A stretch of DNA of 64,000 bases from Cacajao melanocephalus (lineage: Eukaryota > Chordata > Mammalia > Primates > Pitheciidae): positions 1 through 64,000 of the forward strand of contig CAUYLG010066129.1 in assembly GCA_963573385.1 (NCBI GenBank). Reading direction: 5' to 3'. The notes under the pieces are model-generated. The model was not told the origin of the DNA, searched no databases, and was given only the letters and a program-made list of their open reading frames with translations. Position 1 is the first letter of the stretch. Each line of letters opens with the position of its first letter. Positions 45,641-56,867 of this stretch are shown one piece after another. Both the position numbers and the translations under genes were made by a program.

Positions 45641-46068
45641 ACAGAGGAGAAACATATTAGTAAACATTAGTAATGCCTGTCACAGTAAATTTCTGACTTT
45701 GTGATAGCCTCTCTGTTTATTCTAGGTAAGACGTGAAGAGAAAAACTAGGGAGTGAGTTGAAATTAAATTGGAAATAACAGACAAAAGGGATGACATGGC
45801 TGACATTATAAGAGAGTTCTGAAGACTTTCATGTAGAGAGAGAGAAGCTGCGAAGACAATTTGGGGGAGGTGCTCAAGTGGAAAGGCATGAGGAGAGTGA
45901 GGAGCAGGATTCTAAGAATTTTTACTGTGTTTTATGATCATGACTTCTGTTTTGTATTTTTTTGAGGAAATAATTTATTTAAATTATGTTCTAATTGTTT
46001 TGAAAACTGGATTGATGTTTCTAGGAATATATTGTCAAGATGACCCTGTGGTTTGTATGTTTATACAT

Positions 46069-46155
46069 ATAATGCTTTTAGTATTATATCTGTCACAAAT
46101 AATGCTTTTAGCATATCTGTCACATATAATGCTTTTAGCGTTATATCTGTCACAA
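46069..46155. repeat. Three-copy minisatellite
   Basis: Units at 46069-46098 (30 bp), 46099-46125 (27 bp) and 46126-46155 (30 bp), each 'ataatgcttttag' + variable 'tattat/cat/gttat' + 'atctgtcaca'. The middle unit lacks 3 bp. Confidence 0.95.
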
Positions 46156-46267
46156 ATAAATTGTTCAATAAATAATGTCAGTTGGGAATTCTTTTTGAGT
46201 CAAGAAATTTAAAAATTGGCTTAAAGGAAAAAATTTTTCTCATATAAGAATAAATCTTTTTTTTTTG

Positions 46268-46400
46268 ATTTGATGAGTATTTTTTGAGCACCTACAATGT
46301 GCTGCATATTAAGGACATAAGTCAGATACCACCCCTGCCCTCAGGACTTCATACACTAATGAAGAAGGGTGATATTAATAATCACAAGTCTAATAGTAGA
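46268..46400 (-). mobile_element. L2 LINE 3' end
   Basis: Antisense L2: 'tttttgagcacctacaatgt', 'gctgcatattaaggacataa', 'cctgccctcaggacttcata'. Confidence 0.75.
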
Positions 46401-46454
46401 GTCTTATTGTTGGAAGTGAATTATGTTTTTTTAATTTTCAATTTTTTTTCTGTA

Positions 46455-46590
46455 AGATTTTTTTAATTTTTAATTTTTTACTATACTTTAAGTTCTGCCA
46501 TACATGTGCAGATCTTGCAGGACTGTTACAAAGGTATACACATGCCATGGTGGTTTGCTGCCTCCATCCCCACATCACCTAAATCTATTT
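46455..46590 (-). mobile_element. Short 5'-truncated L1 3' end
   Basis: Antisense primate-type L1 3'UTR: 'actatactttaagttctgcc', 'atacatgtgcagatcttgca', 'acacatgccatggtggtttg', 'ctgcctccatccccacatca'. About 130 bp. A separate insertion from the longer L1 that begins at 46735. Confidence 0.85.
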
Positions 46591-47102
46591 TTAAGTAACT
46601 ACTATTGGTTAAAAATCTTACTGATGTTGACATATAGCTATTTCTCCTAATCTTTGCCTATGCTGAAGGAAAATATAAAAATCTCTACTACGACAATTAT
46701 GAAGAACAATTAAATAATCTTTGTACTGATGTATAACAGATATACATAGCTTCAGGGTATATGTGATAATCTGATACATTCATATAATTCATAAAGATCA
46801 AATGAGTATACTGGGAATATCCATCACCTTAAATATTTGTCTTTTTTCTATGCTGGAACCATTCAAGTTCTTCTCTTCCAGCAATTTGAAATGTACAATA
46901 AATTATTTTAAACTACAGTCCCCCTACTGTTCTAATACCAGGTCTTATTTCTCTATCAGTTGTATATTTGTACTCATTAATCAAATCATCTTCACCCCAC
47001 CCCCACCTTTCCAAGCCTCTGGCAACCACTAAACTACTCTCAATCCTCATGAGGTCCACATTTTTAGCTCCCACATATAAGTAAGAGTCTGTGATATTTG
47101 TC

Positions 47103-47362
47103 TTTTTTTTTCTTTTTGAGACAGGCTGGAGTGGAGTGGTTCTATCTCAGCTCACTGCAGTCTCGACCTCCCAGATTTAAATAGTTCTCCCACCTCTCAG
47201 CCTCCGGAGTAGCTGGGACCAGAGGTGCATGTCATCACACACGGCTAATTTTTGTGTATTTTTGTAGAAATTGGGTTTTTCCATGTTGCCGAGGTGGGTC
47301 TCTAACTCCTGGGCAAAAGCAATCCACCTACCTTGGCCTAACGAAATGCTAGGATTACAGGC
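47103..47362 (-). mobile_element. AluJ-type SINE, antisense
   Basis: Old Alu nested in the L1 3'UTR: T-tract, 'gagacaggctggagtggagt' (with part of the right-arm start missing), 'tagctgggaccagaggtgca', 'gtagaaattgggtttttcca', 'gaaatgctaggattacaggc'. Confidence 0.88.
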
Positions 47363-47568
47363 TACTTGGTTGGTTTCACTTAACATAATGACTCATGTTC
47401 CATCAGAGTTGTTGCAGATAACAGGATTTCACTATTTTGTATGGCTGAATAATATTCCATTGTATATATACGTATATCACATTTTCTTTATCCATTCATC
47501 TGTGGTGTGCACTTAGGGCAATTCCACATTTTGGTCACTAAGAATAGTGCTGCAATAAACATGGGAGT

Positions 47569-48034
47569 TGTAACGGTTAATACTGAGTGTCAACTTGATT
47601 GGATTGATGGATACAAAGTATTGATCTTGGGTGTGTCTGTGAGGGTGTTGCCAAAGGAGATTAACATTTGAGTCAGTGGGCTGGAAAAGGCAGACCCACC
47701 CTTAATCTGGGTGGGCACAATCTAAACAGCTGCCAGCATGGCTAGAATATAAGCAGGCAGAAAAATGTGAAAATAGAGACTGCTCTAGCCTCCCAGCCTA
47801 CATCTTTCTGCCATGCTGGATGCTTCCTACCCTCGAATATCAGACTCCAAGATTTTCGGTTATGAAACTCAGACTGGCTCTTCTTGCTCCTCAGCATTCA
47901 GACAGACTACTGTGGGACTCTACGACTGTGTGAGTTAATACTTAATAAACTCCCCTGTTTATGTGTATATGTATATGTATATGTCATATATGTATATATT
48001 CTATTAGTTCTGTCCCTCTAGTAAACCCTAATAC
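47569..48034 (+). repeat. 5' LTR of the HERV-L provirus (MLT2A-type)
   Basis: Starts TGTAACGG, contains 'gagtgtcaacttgattggat', 'gttgccaaaggagattaaca', 'tcccagcctacatctttctg' and an AATAAA signal at 47944-47949. An imperfect 'atgtat' run at 47961-48000 lengthens it relative to its partner. The text after it ('ttaatactaggagtggttct') is the place of a primer-binding site, now degraded. Confidence 0.95.
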
Positions 48035-48079
48035 TTATTTTAATACTAGGAGTGGTTCTAGAGGAACAGAATATTAAGC

Positions 48080-49800
48080 ATGAAGTTCTTTCGTTGGTTT
48101 TGGATTTTCTGGAGTTGGCTGCTTAATACTATTAAACCCGAAAATGCTCAGAACTCTAACAGTATGAAGAACATTGATAGTTCTTGGCATGAACTCTTTA
48201 AAGAGTTATACAAAATACATGCATTTGATACTCCTGATTCACCGCTCATGAGAGACAAGTTTAGTGACTCTATATGTAATACCTTTGACCATATGTGGAG
48301 AACCAAGGCACATACTGAAGCTGGCTGGTTGTTCCTAAGTTCAGTGGATAAAGTGGTGAAAGAAAGTGATGAACTCAAGGACTCTGTCTCCCAGCTTCAG
48401 GAGCAGACACTGAACCTCAAATCTGCTGGAACTGCCCTCAGTCAGCATCTTTCCTCCTGTAGAGAAAAGGCTAAAATTGTAGAAAATCAGATACAAGCTT
48501 TTATCATGTGAGTGGCTGACCTGCAACGAAAGGTGCATGCACAGCCTTGCCAGGTGTCTACTGTTAAAGTGAGGGCACTGACTGGAAAATAATGGGACCC
48601 TGCAACTCAGAATGGGGATGTATTCAAGGACCCTGATGAAGCTGGGGACACTGAGCTTGTGAACCCTGATGAACCCTTTTTTGCCAGAAGAAACAGCTTC
48701 TCCATCCCCAGTAGTGGCAACACGCCCTCCTTGACCTGTGCTGCCATCAGCCCTTCCACCTTTGCCTGAGAAGATAAACCTTGCACTACCTGAGGTCGAA
48801 CAGTGATGGCCTCCTCTGAGGCAGTTGAGAGGAAAAATAATGTTGATTCTCCTCAGGAACCACCCCCAGCACCCCTGTTTACTTCTAGAATTATAACTAC
48901 ACTGAAGTCCCGGTGGGCCCCTAGATGTTAAGTTGAGAGTATGACCCATGAGAAGGTGACCTACATTCTAAAAGAAGTCCTTGAGTTTTCTAATTTATAT
49001 TAACAGAAATCTGAAGAACAGGCAAGGGAATGGATATTAAGGGTGTGAGATAATGATGGAAGAAACACAGAGATGGATTAGGCTGAATTTATTGATTTGG
49101 GACCACTAAGTAGGGACTCTGCATTTAATGTTGGAACTTGGGGAATTAATAAATGTTCTAATAGTTTATTTGCTTGGTTAGCCAAAATATGAATGAAAAG
49201 ATGTCCCACTGTGAGCAAGCTGAAAATGCATGATCTCCTTTGGTTTAATGTAAAGGAAGGGATCCAAAGGCTGAGGGAGATTGGAATGGTGGAGAGGAAT
49301 AGTCACTTTAGACCTACTCATTCCAGCTGGGAGGGTCCAGAGGATTTACCCTTGACCAATGCCTTGGGAAACACATTTGTGGGGGTAGCACCTGCATCTT
49401 TGAAGAGCCCTGTAATTGCTCTTCTCTGTATAGCAGATCTAACAGTGAAAACTGCAGTCATTCAACTACAAAATTTAAATACAATGGAAATAATTGGGTC
49501 CCAAGGTGGCAAGGGCCAAGTGGCAGCACTCAACCATCAAAAGCAAGGTGGGTGTTGGGTGTAGCTATCATAACGGACAGCACAAGCAAAACAGCAATCA
49601 GAATAGTGTGACTCATATAGAGCTCTGTCAGTGGCTAATTAATCATAGTGTTCTAGAAGTAAAATTGATAGGCAGCCTACTGCATTCCTACTTAATTTAT
49701 ATAAGCAGAAAACTTCCAGGTCAAATGGACAAGAGGCTAATTTCAATTTTAAAAACAGAGAATCATAGCCCCTCATTCAGTTTCCAAACTTGAGCCAGTT
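48080..49800 (+). pseudogene. HERV-L gag remnant with open first 143 codons
   Basis: Decayed gag of the HERV-L provirus (capsid-type structural polyprotein). From the ATG at 48080 the frame is open for 143 codons to a TGA at 48509-48511. It starts MKFFRWFWIFW and contains a stretch likely to form a coiled coil (VKESDELKDSVSQLQEQTL, about residues 93-111). Downstream gag continues in pieces with stops and frameshifts; a second open piece of 123 codons (49193-49564) includes HDLLWFNVKEGIQRLREIG. The element cannot make a complete Gag. The minus-strand frame across 48341-48949 is an antisense shadow. Confidence 0.88.
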
Positions 49801-50600
49801 TACAGACCCAGAACCCCTTGGCTGGGTCCCCTTGAGGAAGGACCCCACTACATTATCAACAATTCATGCAGTGAATATTTTTCCCATCCTTCCCCAAGGA
49901 GACCTTTCATCTTTTACCAGGACAGCTGCACTGGGGAAAGGGAAATGATCAGACATTTCAGGAACTACTGGATGCTGGCTCTAAGCTGACGTGATTCCAG
50001 GGGTCTGAAAACATCATTGTAGTCCTCCAGTTAAAGTAGGGACTCATGGAGGTAAGTAATTAATGGGGTTTTAGCTCAGATCTGACTTACAGTGGGCCCA
50101 CTGGGTCCCTGGACTCGTTCTGTGGTCATTTCCCCAATGCCAGAATACACAATTGGCATAGACATACTTAGCAACTGGCAGAACCCCCACATTGGCTCCT
50201 TGACTTGTAAGATAAGGCTATTATGGTGGGAAAGGCTGAATGGAAGCCATTAGAGCCAGCTCTACCTAGAAAACTAGTAAATCAAAAACAATTTTGCATC
50301 CCTGACAGGATTACGGCTATTAGTGCTGCCATCAAGGACTTGAAAGACTCATATTACGATGCCCTGTGATTAAGGTCAATGGTAAACTGCAATAGCCAAA
50401 TCTAGATAGGACTACAAATGGCCTAGACCCTTTAGAAGTGAAAGTTTGGGTCACTCCACCAAGAAAAAAAAAGAAAACCACAACCTGCTAAGGTGCTCAC
50501 TGAAGACAAAGGGAATGCATAATGTGTAGTAGAAGAAGGTAGTCATTAATACCAGATATGAAATGAGGACTGTAATTGACATAAGTATTTTCTCCTTTTG
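49801..50600 (+). pseudogene. HERV-L pro-pol remnant with internal deletion
   Basis: Protease-region text reads ELLDAGSKLT then a stop at about 49962-49993; the aspartic-protease catalytic triplet would normally be D-T/S-G, and here it reads D-A-G (49971-49979). Around 50230-50350 the beginning of RT is readable in pieces (AAIKDLKDS). At about 50350-50370 it jumps to the extreme C-terminus of pol (CPVIKVNGKLQ-like, then KVWVTPP at about 50443-50463). The RT core, RNase H and nearly all of integrase are missing. Confidence 0.82.
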
Positions 50601-50884
50601 TTAAAAACATGTTTGTGCATGTATATGCTTGAATTAAGAATATAACTTCATTTTATTCCCTTTCTCTTTTATCATATGACATAAGATTTATTGATATCAC
50701 ATCAGCATTTAAGTATTGTTAACTTTATGTAATAGTGTTTGGGTTGGGGATTCGTGCATTTCTGGTTATGCAAAGCATAGTGGTATTATGTTAAATGCAA
50801 TTATGACCTTATTATTTTTTTTTTTTGAAGATTATGTATGATCTCAGGAGATGTGTATGGGTTCACATTGACAAGGCATAGACT
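50601..50884 (+). repeat. HERV-L 3' internal untranslated stretch
   Basis: AT-rich, no frame. It separates the pol remnant from the 3' LTR and ends in a T-run and purine-rich text ('gatctcaggagatgtg') at the place of a polypurine tract. There is no env gene. Confidence 0.65.
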
Positions 50885-51328
50885 TGTGATGGTAATACTG
50901 AGTGTCAACTTGATTGGATTGATGGATACAAAGTATTGATCCTCGGTGTATCTATGAGGACATTGCCAAAGGAGATTAACATTTGAGCCAGTTGTCTGGG
51001 AAAGGCAGACCCACTCTTAATCTGGGTGGGTACAATCTAATCAGCTGCTAGCATGGCACAATCTAATAAGCTGCTAGCTGCAGGCAGAAAAATGTGAAAA
51101 GAGAGACTGGCCTAGCCTCCCAGCCTGCATCTTTCTCTTGTGCTGAATGCTTCCTGCCCTCAAACATTGGACTCCAGGTTCTTCAGTTTTGAAACTCAGA
51201 CTGGCTCTCTTTGCTCCTCAGCCTGCAGATGGCCTACTGTGGGACCTTGTGATCATGTGAGTTAATAAACTCCTCTCTATGTATATATGTTCCGTTAGTT
51301 CTGTTCCTCTAGAGAACTCTGACTAATA
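50885..51328 (+). repeat. 3' LTR of the HERV-L provirus (MLT2A-type)
   Basis: 444 bp, alignable along its length with the 5' LTR but with many substitutions. It has a private ~22-bp tandem duplication ('acaatctaatcagctgctagc' at 51032-51052 and again at about 51058-51078) that the 5' LTR lacks, and lacks the 'atgtat' expansion. Confidence 0.94.
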
Positions 51329-54300
51329 TGAGTGCAGATGTCTTTTTGATATATTAATTTGATTTTTGGGGGCTGTATACCCAACAGTGACATTTATGGA
51401 TCATATAGTAATTCCATTTGCAGTTTTTCAAGATAGCTGTATATTGTTCTCCATAGTAATTGTACTAGTTTACATTTACACAGTAATGTATAAGGATTCC
51501 CTTTTCTCTGCATCCTTGCCAGTATCTGTTATTGCCTGTCTTTTTGATAAAAAACACTTTGGTAATATCACACTGTGATTTTGATTTGCATTTCTCTGGT
51601 TATTGGTGATGTTGAGCATTTTTAAATATTAATGTCAGCCATTGTATGTCTTTTTGTGAAAAAATATCTATTCAGTTCTTTTGCTCATTTTTAAATGGGA
51701 TTATTTGGATTTTTGCTATTGAATTGTTTGAAATCCTTATAGATTCTGATTATTGGTCCCTGGCCAGATGGATTACTTTACAAACATTTTCTCCCATTCT
51801 GATTTTTTTTCACCTTGTTTGTTGTTTCTTTTGCTATGCAGAAGCTTTTTAGCATGATATAATCCCATTTGTCTATTTTTGTTTTGATTTCCTAAATTTG
51901 ATTTTTTTTAAGGTCTTATTCAAAAAATCTTTTTACAGACCAATATCCTAGGGCATTTTTCCAAAGTTTTCTTCTAGTGGTTTCATAGCTTTAGGTCTTT
52001 GATTTAAATCTTTAGTCCATTTTGATTTGATTCTTTTGGGGGGATAGTGAGAAATATGAGTCTATTTTCATTCTTATGCATATAGTTATCCTGTTTCCCA
52101 GCACCATTTATTTAAGAGATTGTCCTTTTCCCATTTCATGTTCTTGGTGTCTTTGTCACAAAGATTAGTTGGCTGTAAATGCATGAATTCATATCTGGGT
52201 TCTCTACTCTGTTTCATGGGTCTGTGTGTCTGTTTTATGATAGTGGCATGCTAATCAATCTGTTTACTCTAGATTTGTAGTAAATTTTGAAGTAAGTAGT
52301 GTGATGCCTCTAGTTTAGTTTTCTGATTAGGATTGTTTAAGTTATTGGGTTCTTACTGGATTCCATATGCATTTTAGAATTTTTTTCCTATTTCTGTGAA
52401 GAATGTCACTGATAGGAATTGCACTGAATCTGTAAATTGCTTTTGATAGAAGTGTCATTCTTCCAATTCATGAATATGGAATGTAGATTTTGGTGTCCTC
52501 TTCAGTTACTTCATCAGCGTTTTATAGTTTTCTTTGTATAGATGTTTTACTTCGTTGGTTAAATTGATTCCTAAATAATCTATATACTTTGTAGCTATTA
52601 TAAGTGGGTTGCTTTCTTGATGTATTTTTTAGATTACTCACTGTTGCCATGTATAAATGCTCCTGACTTGCATGTTGATTTTGTATACTGCCACTTTACC
52701 AAATTCATTTGTAAGTTCTAACAGTTTTTTTTTTTGTCAGATTTAAAAATTTTTTTTCTAAGTATAAAATTTTGTCATCTGAGAACAAGGCTAATTTGAC
52801 TTATTTCTTTCAGTTTGGATACCCATTATTTCTTTCTCTTGCCTACTTGTTCTGACAAGAACTTCCATATTATACCGAATAAAAGCATTAAAAGTGGGCA
52901 TCCCTGTTTTGTTCCAAGTCTTAGATGAAATGTCTTTAATTTTTCCCCACTTAGTACAAAGTTATCTGTGAGTTTGTCATATATAGTCTATTATTTTGAA
53001 GTATCTTGCTTCTATACCCAATTTGATGAGAGATTTTAATCATAAATAGATGAATTTTATGAAATGCTTTTTTGGCATCTGTTGAAGTGTTCATGTTTTT
53101 GTTCTTGGTTCTGTTAATGTCTTCTATCAGTTTTATTGATTTGCATATGTTGAACAATCCTTGCATCCCTAGGAGAATCCTGCTTGATCATGGTGAGTGA
53201 TCTTTATATTGCATTGTGAATTTGGTTTGCTAGTATTTGGTAGAGGATTTTTGCCTCTATGTTCATCAGTGATATTAGCTAGTAGTTTTCTTTTTTCATT
53301 GTGTCCTTGTCTGGGTTTGGTTTCTGGGTAATGTCAGCCTTGTACAATGAGTTTGTAAGTATTCCCTCCTCTTCTATTTTTTTTGAAGAGTCTGAGGATT
53401 GAGGATTGAGAATTGGTATTAGTTCTTTTTTACACATTTGGTAGAATTCAGCAGTAGCAGTGAAACCATCAGGTCCTGGGTTTTTCTTTTGTTTCTTTGT
53501 TTTGATGGGAGACATTACAGCTTTTATCTCATTAATCATTACTGATTTATTGAGGTTTTTGATTTCTTCATGGTTCAATCTTGGTAGTTTATATCTGTCC
53601 AGGAATTTACTCATATATTCTAGCTTTTCCAATTTTTTGGCAAATAGTTGCTCATAATATTCTTCAACAATTTAATGTATTTCTATGGTCTCTTTATTTT
53701 TTCCCTCTGGTATTATTTATCTGTGTCTTCTCTCTTTTTATTCTTAATCTAGCTAAAGGTTCATTAATTTGTTTAATCTTTTTCAAAATCAAATTTTGTT
53801 CCATTGATCTTCTGTACTTTTTAAAAAATCTCAATTTCATTGATTTCTGCTCTGATCTTTATGAATTCTTTCCTTCTATTAATTTTGGGTTCAGTTTATT
53901 CTTGCTTTTATAGTTTCTTGAGGTGAATCATTAGGTTTATTTTTGGAAGTCTTTCTACTATTTTGATATACATGTTTATTGCTATAAATTCCTTCTTAGT
54001 ACTGCAACCTATAGATTTGGGTACATTGTATTTTCATTTTCACTTGTTTCAAGACATTTTTTAAATTTTGTTAATTTCTTTATTGATCTATTGGTAATTC
54101 ATGAGCATCTTTAATTTCCACGTGTTTGTAATATTTCTGAGGTTCTCTTGTTATTGATTTGTAGTTTTATTCCATTCTGGTCAGAAAAGGTACTTGATAT
54201 CATTTCTGCATTTTAAAATTTCTTCAGACTTGTTTTGTGGCCTAAGATACCTTTTCTTAAGAATGTTTCATGTGCTGAAGAAAATAATGTATATTCTGCA

Positions 54301-54830
54301 GTAGTTAGGAGAAATGTTCTGAAAATGTAATTTAAGCCTATTACATGTATTGTATAGTTTAACTCTGATGTTTATTATTTTTTGGATTATCTGCCCATTA
54401 CTAAAAGTATGGTGTTAAAGTCCATACTGCAGTCTATCTCTCCCTCAGATTTTTTAATGTTTCTTTTTTTATATTTGAAAGCTTCAATGTTGAGTCCATA
54501 AATATTCATGATTATTACGTCTTCTTACTAAATTGACCCCTTTGGTACTATGTAGTGAACTTCTTTGTCTCTTTGTACCATCTTAGATTTGTTGTCTATT
54601 TTCTCTTGTATTATTATACCTACTCCTGCTTTTTGGTTTCCAGTTGCATGGAATATCTTTTTCCAGTCCTTCACTTTCAGTCTGTGTGTCCAGGTAAACT
54701 GGATATCTTATACGAAGCATACAGATGGGTCTTACTTCTTTATCCATTCAGCCACTATATGCCTTTTAATTGAAAAATTCAGTCCATTTATATTAAGTGC
54801 TATTATTTATAAGTAAAAGCTTACTACTGT
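51329..54830 (-). pseudogene. L1 ORF2 remnant (endonuclease-RT protein), antisense
   Basis: Most of ORF2 of the minus-strand L1 (nicking endonuclease and reverse transcriptase for target-primed insertion). The longest surviving piece, 53632 down to 53279 (117 codons), reads KFLDRYKLPRLNHEEI, GPDGFTATAEFYQ and KKELIPIL, the N-terminal RT region. Elsewhere stops and frameshifts dominate. Between 53380 and 53415 a small 'gaggattgaggattgag' expansion interrupts the frame. Confidence 0.9.
53312..53420 (-). repeat. L1 internal duplication, copy 1 (in ORF2)
   Basis: 109 bp within ORF2 RT text, from 'tgggtttggtttctgggtaa' to 'gagaattggtatt'. It aligns without gaps to 56194-56302 with 7 mismatches (about 94% identity). 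Confidence 0.97.
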
Positions 54831-55159
54831 CATTTCTTTGCTTGTTTCTTGATTGTTTTGTAACTTATCTCTTCCTTTCTCCTTTCTTATCCTCTTCCTT
54901 CATAGCTAAGTGATTTTCTCTGGAAGTATGTTTTAATCTGTTGTTTTTTATCTCTAGCAAATCTATTACAGGTTTCTGCATTGTGGTTACCATGAGGCTT
55001 ACAAAATCCATCTTATAGATATTACGCTATTTTTAAAGAGACAACAACTTACCTTAAGTCAAAAATAATAGAAACAAAAGGAAAATGAAAAAAAATCTAC
55101 CCTTTAACTCCATCTCCCCCACATTTTACTTTTATATTCAATTTACATATTTTTATATG

Positions 55160-55965
55160 TATGGCTTCCTTTGAGAAGTCTGCTGTCAGACCAACTGGGA
55201 CTCTTTTTTCTTATCTGCTTCTTTTATCTTGCTGCTTTTAGGATTCTCTCCTGTCCTGAATCTTTGAGAACATGATTATTATATATCTTGGGATTGTCTT
55301 GTCTGGATTTCTGTTTGGTGTTCTCTGACTTTCCGGTACCTGAATATTTTATCTTTCTCAAGTTGAAAATTTTTTTGTTATTATTTATTTGAAGAAACTT
55401 TCTATCCCTACCTCTTAATCAATTCCCCCTTGACCATCAATAATTCTTAGATTTAGTTCTTTGAGGTGATTTTCCAAATCTTGTAGGAGGTCTTCATTCC
55501 TTATTTTTTTTCTCTTTCTGACTGTGTATTTTCAAGTAGCCTGCCTTCCATTTTACTTTTTCTCTGCTTTATTCCTTCTGCTGATGAAAGCCTATAGTGA
55601 ATTTTTTAGTTCAGCAAATGCGTCTCTCGGTTTCAAAGATTTCTATTTGATTTTTAAAATTATTTCAGTATCTTTGTTTAGTTTCTCTGATAAATTTCTG
55701 AACTGTTTTTCTGTGTTATCTTGGAGATAACTGAGTTTCCTTAAAAGTGCTACTTTGAATTCTTGGTTAGAGAGCTTGCATATAGCCATTTCATTAGGGT
55801 CAGTTACGGGCTTTATGCTTTGCCCATTTGGAGCAATTATGGTTTCCTGTTTGCTGTTGTTTCTTGTCGATGTATGTCTATGTCTTTGTATTAAAGGATT
55901 TATTCCAGCCTTCTCTGTCTGCCTTGTTTTGTTTTTTATTGAATATATTTTCTTAGAGATCACTT
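55160..55965 (-). pseudogene. L1 ORF1 remnant (RNA-binding protein), antisense
   Basis: ORF1 encodes the L1 RNA-binding trimer with a coiled coil. Here 55963 down to 55643 is open for 106 codons and reads KPVTDPNEMAICKLSNQEF and ALLRKLSYLQDNTEKQF, the N-terminal and coiled-coil start region. The remaining C-terminal part is broken. Confidence 0.85.
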
Positions 55966-56193
55966 TATCTCTTTGTCATTGCTTCTTCTCAACCTATGAC
56001 TCTGGCCAGATCCTTAAGCTCAGGTTTGCTTTGCCTCTGGTAAATGATTAGAACATTACCCTTTCTGAATGGGGAAGGATTGCAAATGGCATGTCCTAGC
56101 AGTGTGAAAAGACTGGTGAGGACGTTGTTTCTGGGACCTAGGAAACACATCCCCTGTGGTATGGTGCTGCTAAACAGCCACTCTGGTTAGGCC

Positions 56194-56302
56194 TGGGTTT
56201 GTTTTCTAGGTAATGTCAGCCTTGTACAATGAGTTTTTAAGTGTTCCTTCCTCTTCTATTTCTTTTGAAGAGTTTGAGGATTGAGGATTGAGAATTGGTA
56301 TT
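56194..56302 (-). repeat. L1 internal duplication, copy 2 (in 5' region)
   Basis: 109 bp in the 5' region of the same L1, upstream of ORF1, where ORF2 text is not expected. Same orientation as copy 1 and includes the private 'gaggattgaggattgag' expansion. Confidence 0.97.
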
Positions 56303-56867
56303 TATTAGTTTCTCCTTTGGCTGAATTACATCTCCTTTGGTTGAGTTACAAAGCAGAGTTTCCAGGATTTGGAATGGTAGTTCTGTTGCTCACCTCTCCT
56401 TTTCTCTGCCTGTTTTTCAGAGGTATTTCTCCTTTCTGGCACCTGAGATGTTTCTTATTGGTTAAGGCACGGACAAATATTCTGCCAGGGAATTTGAGGT
56501 GAGAAAGTTGTTGTCTATCTAGCTATCACTTTTTCAGAGTGAGAGCAGTGATTTGGGGCAAAATTTTCTGTACACCTGGTACTGGGCAGAATGGGAAGGA
56601 GGGGTGTCACGGATGTGAAAGTTTGGTTCTCTTACAACCATCTTTATGTTTTTTCACTTCTCTGTGGCCCCAGGAATTGTTTTATCTTTATGTTTGAGTT
56701 TGGGGATGTTTCTGGTAATAATCTCAGCACTGTATATCTGTTTTTTGTTTTACAAGGTTATTGATGGGGGGATCCAGCCTGCTTCTATGCTACCATTTTG
56801 GAACTGGAAGTCCCCTTGTTTTTAATGACAGAATTACAGACTACTTCATCTAAACCCTTAGAAGAGA

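Larger units (their letters stand above)
47569..51328 (+). mobile_element. MLT2A/HERV-L provirus, internally deleted, nested in L1
   Basis: Sense ERVL provirus of 3.76 kb: 5' LTR 47569-48034, internal region 48035-50884, 3' LTR 50885-51328. The 5-bp flanks GGAGT (47564-47568) and TGAGT (51329-51333) are a target duplication with one change, and the L1 text rejoins exactly across it ('aaacatgggagt' to 'gcagatgtc'). Intact HERV-L internal regions are much longer (about 5-6 kb), so a large part is missing: gag and the protease region are present, then the sequence passes from the start of RT straight to the end of pol at about 50360. There is no env, as usual for HERV-L. Every gene is broken. 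Confidence 0.95.
46735..56815 (-). mobile_element. Near full-length L1 (L1MA/L1PB-age), antisense, with nested insertions
   Basis: A minus-strand L1 that reads 3'UTR first. 3'UTR text ('atccatcaccttaaatattt', 'caagcctctggcaaccacta') occupies 46735-47105 and resumes at 47363. The ORF2 C-terminus is at about 47380-47568 ('atggctgaataatattccat'). The element is then split by an MLT2A/HERV-L provirus and continues from 51329 through ORF2 (to about 54830), ORF1 (about 55160-55965) and a ~850-bp 5' region ending near 56815 at 'ttttggaactggaagtcccc'. All ORFs are broken. About 6.0 kb without the insertions, close to a full L1. A 109-bp internal duplication is present (53312-53420 and 56194-56302). 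Confidence 0.92.

Noticed and set aside
48341..48949. 202-codon open frame on the minus strand, the longest in the window
   Set aside because: It lies antisense to the HERV-L gag remnant, has no recognisable domain, and crosses the end of the gag open frame. Its codons follow the constraint of the sense strand, so it is probably a shadow.
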